Part shown: piece by piece, positions 63,406 through 64,000 of the stretch
How the letters are laid out: each line of letters starts with the position of its first letter
How positions within the stretch are numbered: position 1 is the stretch's first letter
Assembly (NCBI GenBank): GCA_964389205.1
Contig: CAYMDH010000005.1
Coordinates: 1 to 64,000 of the forward strand
Direction: 5' to 3'
Source: Leptobacterium sp964389205
Lineage (GTDB): Bacteria; Bacteroidota; Bacteroidia; Flavobacteriales; Flavobacteriaceae
Length of the DNA: 64,000 bases
Notes under the pieces: model-generated
What the model was told of the DNA's origin: nothing
Seen by the model: only the letters and a program-made list of their open reading frames with translations
The model's database searches: none
Made by a program: the position numbers and the translations under genes

Positions 63406-64000
63406 AAAGTTTCTTTTTTATGATTCTTTACCATTGCTTCTAAACTAAATAGGGTTTCTACTTTTTTATTAAGATTATCTGTCATTACTTTTTTATTGTC
63501 TCCCAATACCTTTTCTATGATGTTTGAAAGCTTTTTTATATCTCCTATATCAAACAAATAACCATTTTCACCTTCATTAACCATTTCAAGTACATTACCC
63601 GCATCATTAGTCGTTATAACAGGAAGGTTTGATAATAAACTTTCTATTACAGTAAAACAAAATGTTTCTCCATAAGAAGCATGTATAAGATAATCATACT
63701 TATGATATGTATCGTATAAGTTTGATACACTTCCTTTAAAGTTAATATAGCCCTCTAAATTAAACTGATGTACAAGTTGATGTAATTCATCCTCATACGG
63801 GCCTTCTCCATAAATATCAAATACACTCCCTTCAACACGATCTTTAGTTAACATTGAAATAGCAGTAATTATATCTTGAACTCCTTTTTCTTTCCTTAAA
63901 TGACAAGCAATAATAAATCTACTTGGAGGAGTTCTAAACTCTTCTTTCTTTTTATAGACAGCTGTTAAAACTCCATTGTGTATGATGGTAATTTTATTTG
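63396..64000 (-). CDS. Glycosyltransferase family 4, N-terminus beyond window
   Basis: The reading frame remains open to the right window edge: before the first Met at 63854 it continues upstream with KITIIHNGVL and PPSRFIIACHLRKEKGVQDI, which is the usual donor-half opening of GT4 enzymes. So only the C-terminal half is seen (about 200 residues). VFDIYGEGPYEDELHQLVHQF, NFKGSVSNLYDTYHKYDYLIHAS and GETFCFTVIESLLSNLPVITTND (EX7E) are clear. It should be the first visible member of the polysaccharide operon. Confidence 0.88.
   Translation of the reverse strand, partial: NKITIIHNGVLTAVYKKKEEFRTPPSRFIIACHLRKEKGVQDIITAISMLTKDRVEGSVFDIYGEGPYEDELHQLVHQFNLEGYINFKGSVSNLYDTYHKYDYLIHASYGETFCFTVIESLLSNLPVITTNDAGNVLEMVNEGENGYLFDIGDIKKLSNIIEKVLGDNKKVMTDNLNKKVETLFSLEAMVKNHKKETLCI

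Noticed and set aside
1..64000. tRNA, rRNA, CRISPR arrays and intact insertion sequences
   Set aside because: I looked at all intergenic stretches and saw no cloverleaf, rRNA core sequence, spaced repeat array or transposase. A tRNA scan and repeat search would be needed for certainty.

Overview
The window is chromosomal DNA of a Bacteroidota bacterium, almost certainly a marine-type Flavobacteriaceae. The evidence is the low G+C content, the gliding lipoprotein GldI, outer-membrane receptors with carboxypeptidase-like N-terminal domains, AraC regulators fused to membrane or TPR sensor halves, candidate Bacteroidota -7 boxes (TAnnTTTG), and the gene run parA-parB-DUF5683-dapB-lepB-WbqC-DUF6122, which I recognise as typical of flavobacteria. 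The genus cannot be fixed from the sequence alone. I found no tRNA, rRNA, CRISPR array or intact insertion sequence.

Layout. 0-0.45 kb: a small GIY-YIG gene between two copies of a GC-rich hairpin module. 0.7-4.6 kb: a broken TonB-dependent receptor gene, then a PQQ-type sugar dehydrogenase and a cytochrome c. 4.7-8.7 kb: murQ and anmK (MurNAc recycling), separated by a hybrid histidine kinase. 8.7-10.7 kb: an ECF sigma factor operon. 10.9-15.3 kb: udk, an FtsB/DivIC-like gene, and both methylmalonyl-CoA mutase subunits. 15.4-18.2 kb: three small leader-bearing, Cys-rich peptides around a TPR-AraC regulator. 18.4-23.2 kb: two tandem membrane AraC regulators and an outer-membrane receptor. 23.3-30 kb: a dienoyl-CoA reductase-like SDR and the parA-to-DUF6122 run. 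30-42.6 kb: housekeeping genes (nuclease, two rhomboids, mutL, ribH, recF, ndk, nrnA, gldI, a cyclophilin-FKBP fusion). 42.6-44 kb: a fourth peptide precursor, a recQ tail remnant and a DoxX-like gene. 44-52 kb: recQ, kdsD-type isomerase, tatC, lptB, pssA, lnt. 52-64 kb: a minus-strand surface-polysaccharide cluster that runs off the right edge.

The most interesting material is the set of four orphan peptides (15441-15680, 17706-17942, 17968-18180, 42654-42923). All carry an N-terminal LxLxKxxIxxL leader of the kind known from Bacteroidota class I lanthipeptide precursors, followed by Cys/Ser/Thr-containing cores, yet no modification enzyme or exporter lies nearby. Two of the promoter regions share a 17-bp motif (16 of 17 identical). 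One copy is in a palindromic pair between the divergent TPR-AraC gene and a precursor gene. Together these look like a regulated peptide system whose enzymes would have to be encoded elsewhere.

A second theme is scars left by gene gain. In three places one gene or a small cassette sits between a functional sequence and a decayed or near-identical duplicate of that sequence. The kinase lies between 30-bp repeats at murQ and anmK. The AraC/AraC/receptor cassette lies between an SDR start-region remnant and the real SDR start. The DoxX gene lies between a recQ tail remnant and recQ. These are visible in the sequence; the mechanism is inference.
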